Below are positions 15,069 through 15,676 of a stretch of DNA of 15,676 nucleotides, one piece after another. The notes under the pieces are model-generated. The model made no database searches, was not told the origin of the DNA, and saw only the letters and a program-made list of their open reading frames with translations. This DNA is from CAIOYC01 sp038327995 (lineage in GTDB: Bacteria > Pseudomonadota > Alphaproteobacteria > Caulobacterales > Caulobacteraceae). Position 1 is the first letter of the stretch, and each line of letters starts with the position of its first letter. Made by a program: the position numbers and the translations under genes. The stretch lies in assembly GCA_038327995.1 (NCBI GenBank), contig JBBQLP010000054.1, positions 1-15,676 on the forward strand, in the 5' to 3' direction.

Positions 15069-15282
15069 ACTGCGAAGAGACGACTCGAGTGACCATCATT
15101 TGGCACCGTCGGCGCGCGCCAGATGCGCCGAAGCGCACCCTAGCGTTAGTCCACTTTTCGTCCGTAATCTTCCCCGGTCACGGGTTCGCAAAAAGCTTAC
15201 GTTGCAGGGCTAGGCCAAAGTTGCGACGCGGCTTTCACCGACCCGGCTTGGCTAAGTGTTGAAGAGTGAAGCAATGTCCCGC

Positions 15283-15676
15283 TCACACCCGATACGGTGT
15301 TTGCCCAAACGGTCGAGCGTACTTGGGAGTCCCACGCGACGCGGGTGCAACGCCAAGCTTTCGATCAATCGCTTCGACGATCATCGACGCCGCCCTCTTA
15401 TGCGCGGTGAACAGGTCCGCGAAGGCGGCTCCCGCGATCGGCATAGCACTCACTCCAGTCCTAAGAACCAGCAGAGCACAGGCGCTCATGAGGATGCTGG
15501 GTGAGACACCAGCCCTCGCGCCCTGGATGACGATAAAGCCGCCAGCCAGAGTGCTGTAGATTTCACCCACCCCCGGGATCCAGCTCAGCACACCGTCTAT
15601 CCCGAGGCTGAAAGGCCCAAAGCGGATCAAACTGTCGGAGAGCCGGCCAACCTTGGCGACGCTGCTCTGTATTGCA
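15283..15676 (-). CDS. DUF4112 family membrane protein (N-terminus beyond the window)
   Basis: The minus frame is open to the right edge, so the 5' end is missing. A TTG at 15630 lies inside the conserved region and is unlikely to be the true start. The visible 130 residues contain IRFGPFSLGIDGVLSWIPGVGE (17-38; the G-L-D and I-P-G-V-G pieces are the signature of DUF4112), a hydrophobic segment (about 41-52), a second one (about 61-75) with a later A-M-P-I-A-G-A-A-F-A-D-L-F turn region, and a charged helix ending in AHKRAASMIVEAIDRKLG. The order matches DUF4112 proteins, short two-helix membrane proteins of unknown function. The C-terminal tail of about 15 residues is basic and poorly conserved in the family. 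The neighbouring dgkA is convergent, 214 bases away. Confidence 0.8.
   Translation of the reverse strand, partial: AIQSSVAKVGRLSDSLIRFGPFSLGIDGVLSWIPGVGEIYSTLAGGFIVIQGARAGVSPSILMSACALLVLRTGVSAMPIAGAAFADLFTAHKRAASMIVEAIDRKLGVAPASRGTPKYARPFGQTPYRV

Noticed and set aside
15110..15130. CGGCGC/GCGCCG hairpin after dgkA as a terminator
   Set aside because: The stem is only 6 bases with a 9-base loop and no T-run. Such pairings are common by chance in GC-rich DNA.
14618..15262. Plus-strand open frame of 214 codons overlapping dgkA in another frame
   Set aside because: It is Arg-rich with no domain. dgkA in the other frame has every conserved residue and a good ribosome site.

Overview
The window looks like chromosome from a GC-rich alphaproteobacterium. 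Codons in all the real genes end mostly in G or C, GTG and TTG starts occur, and the families present are typical of Caulobacterales-like genomes; the order-level placement is a guess. No tRNA, rRNA, CRISPR array or intact transposase gene was seen. Both ends cut through minus-strand genes: an N-terminal piece of an exported or membrane protein (1-221) and a DUF4112 protein that lacks its N-terminus (15283-15676).

Left part (222-3585). An 811-base stretch without a convincing gene holds a long hairpin, a 15-base direct repeat, an AT-rich island and a possible transposase remnant. Next come two minus-strand genes that probably form one transcript: a short-chain dehydrogenase and, downstream of it, an acyl-CoA dehydrogenase of the ACAD10/11 type. 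A 421-base gap upstream of them contains a 141-base element with perfect 14-base inverted ends, apparently a MITE.

Catabolic operon (3586-7481, plus strand). Three tightly spaced genes encode a secernin-like family C69 N-terminal-cysteine hydrolase, a beta-alanine/omega-amino acid:pyruvate transaminase and a Gfo/Idh/MocA oxidoreductase. The last two overlap by 4 bases. Together with the divergent dehydrogenase pair they suggest breakdown of an amide- or amine-containing compound. The substrate cannot be read from the sequence. This cluster is the best candidate for something undescribed.

Envelope/lipid part (7543-15068). The ybbA-ybbP ABC transporter genes (minus) diverge from tesA (plus), a widely conserved arrangement. 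An MsbA-like ABC exporter (minus) diverges from a lipoprotein phosphoesterase of the phospholipase C/acid phosphatase family, which is followed 11 bases later by diacylglycerol kinase dgkA. The last two could act in sequence on diacylglycerol, one releasing it and the other phosphorylating it.
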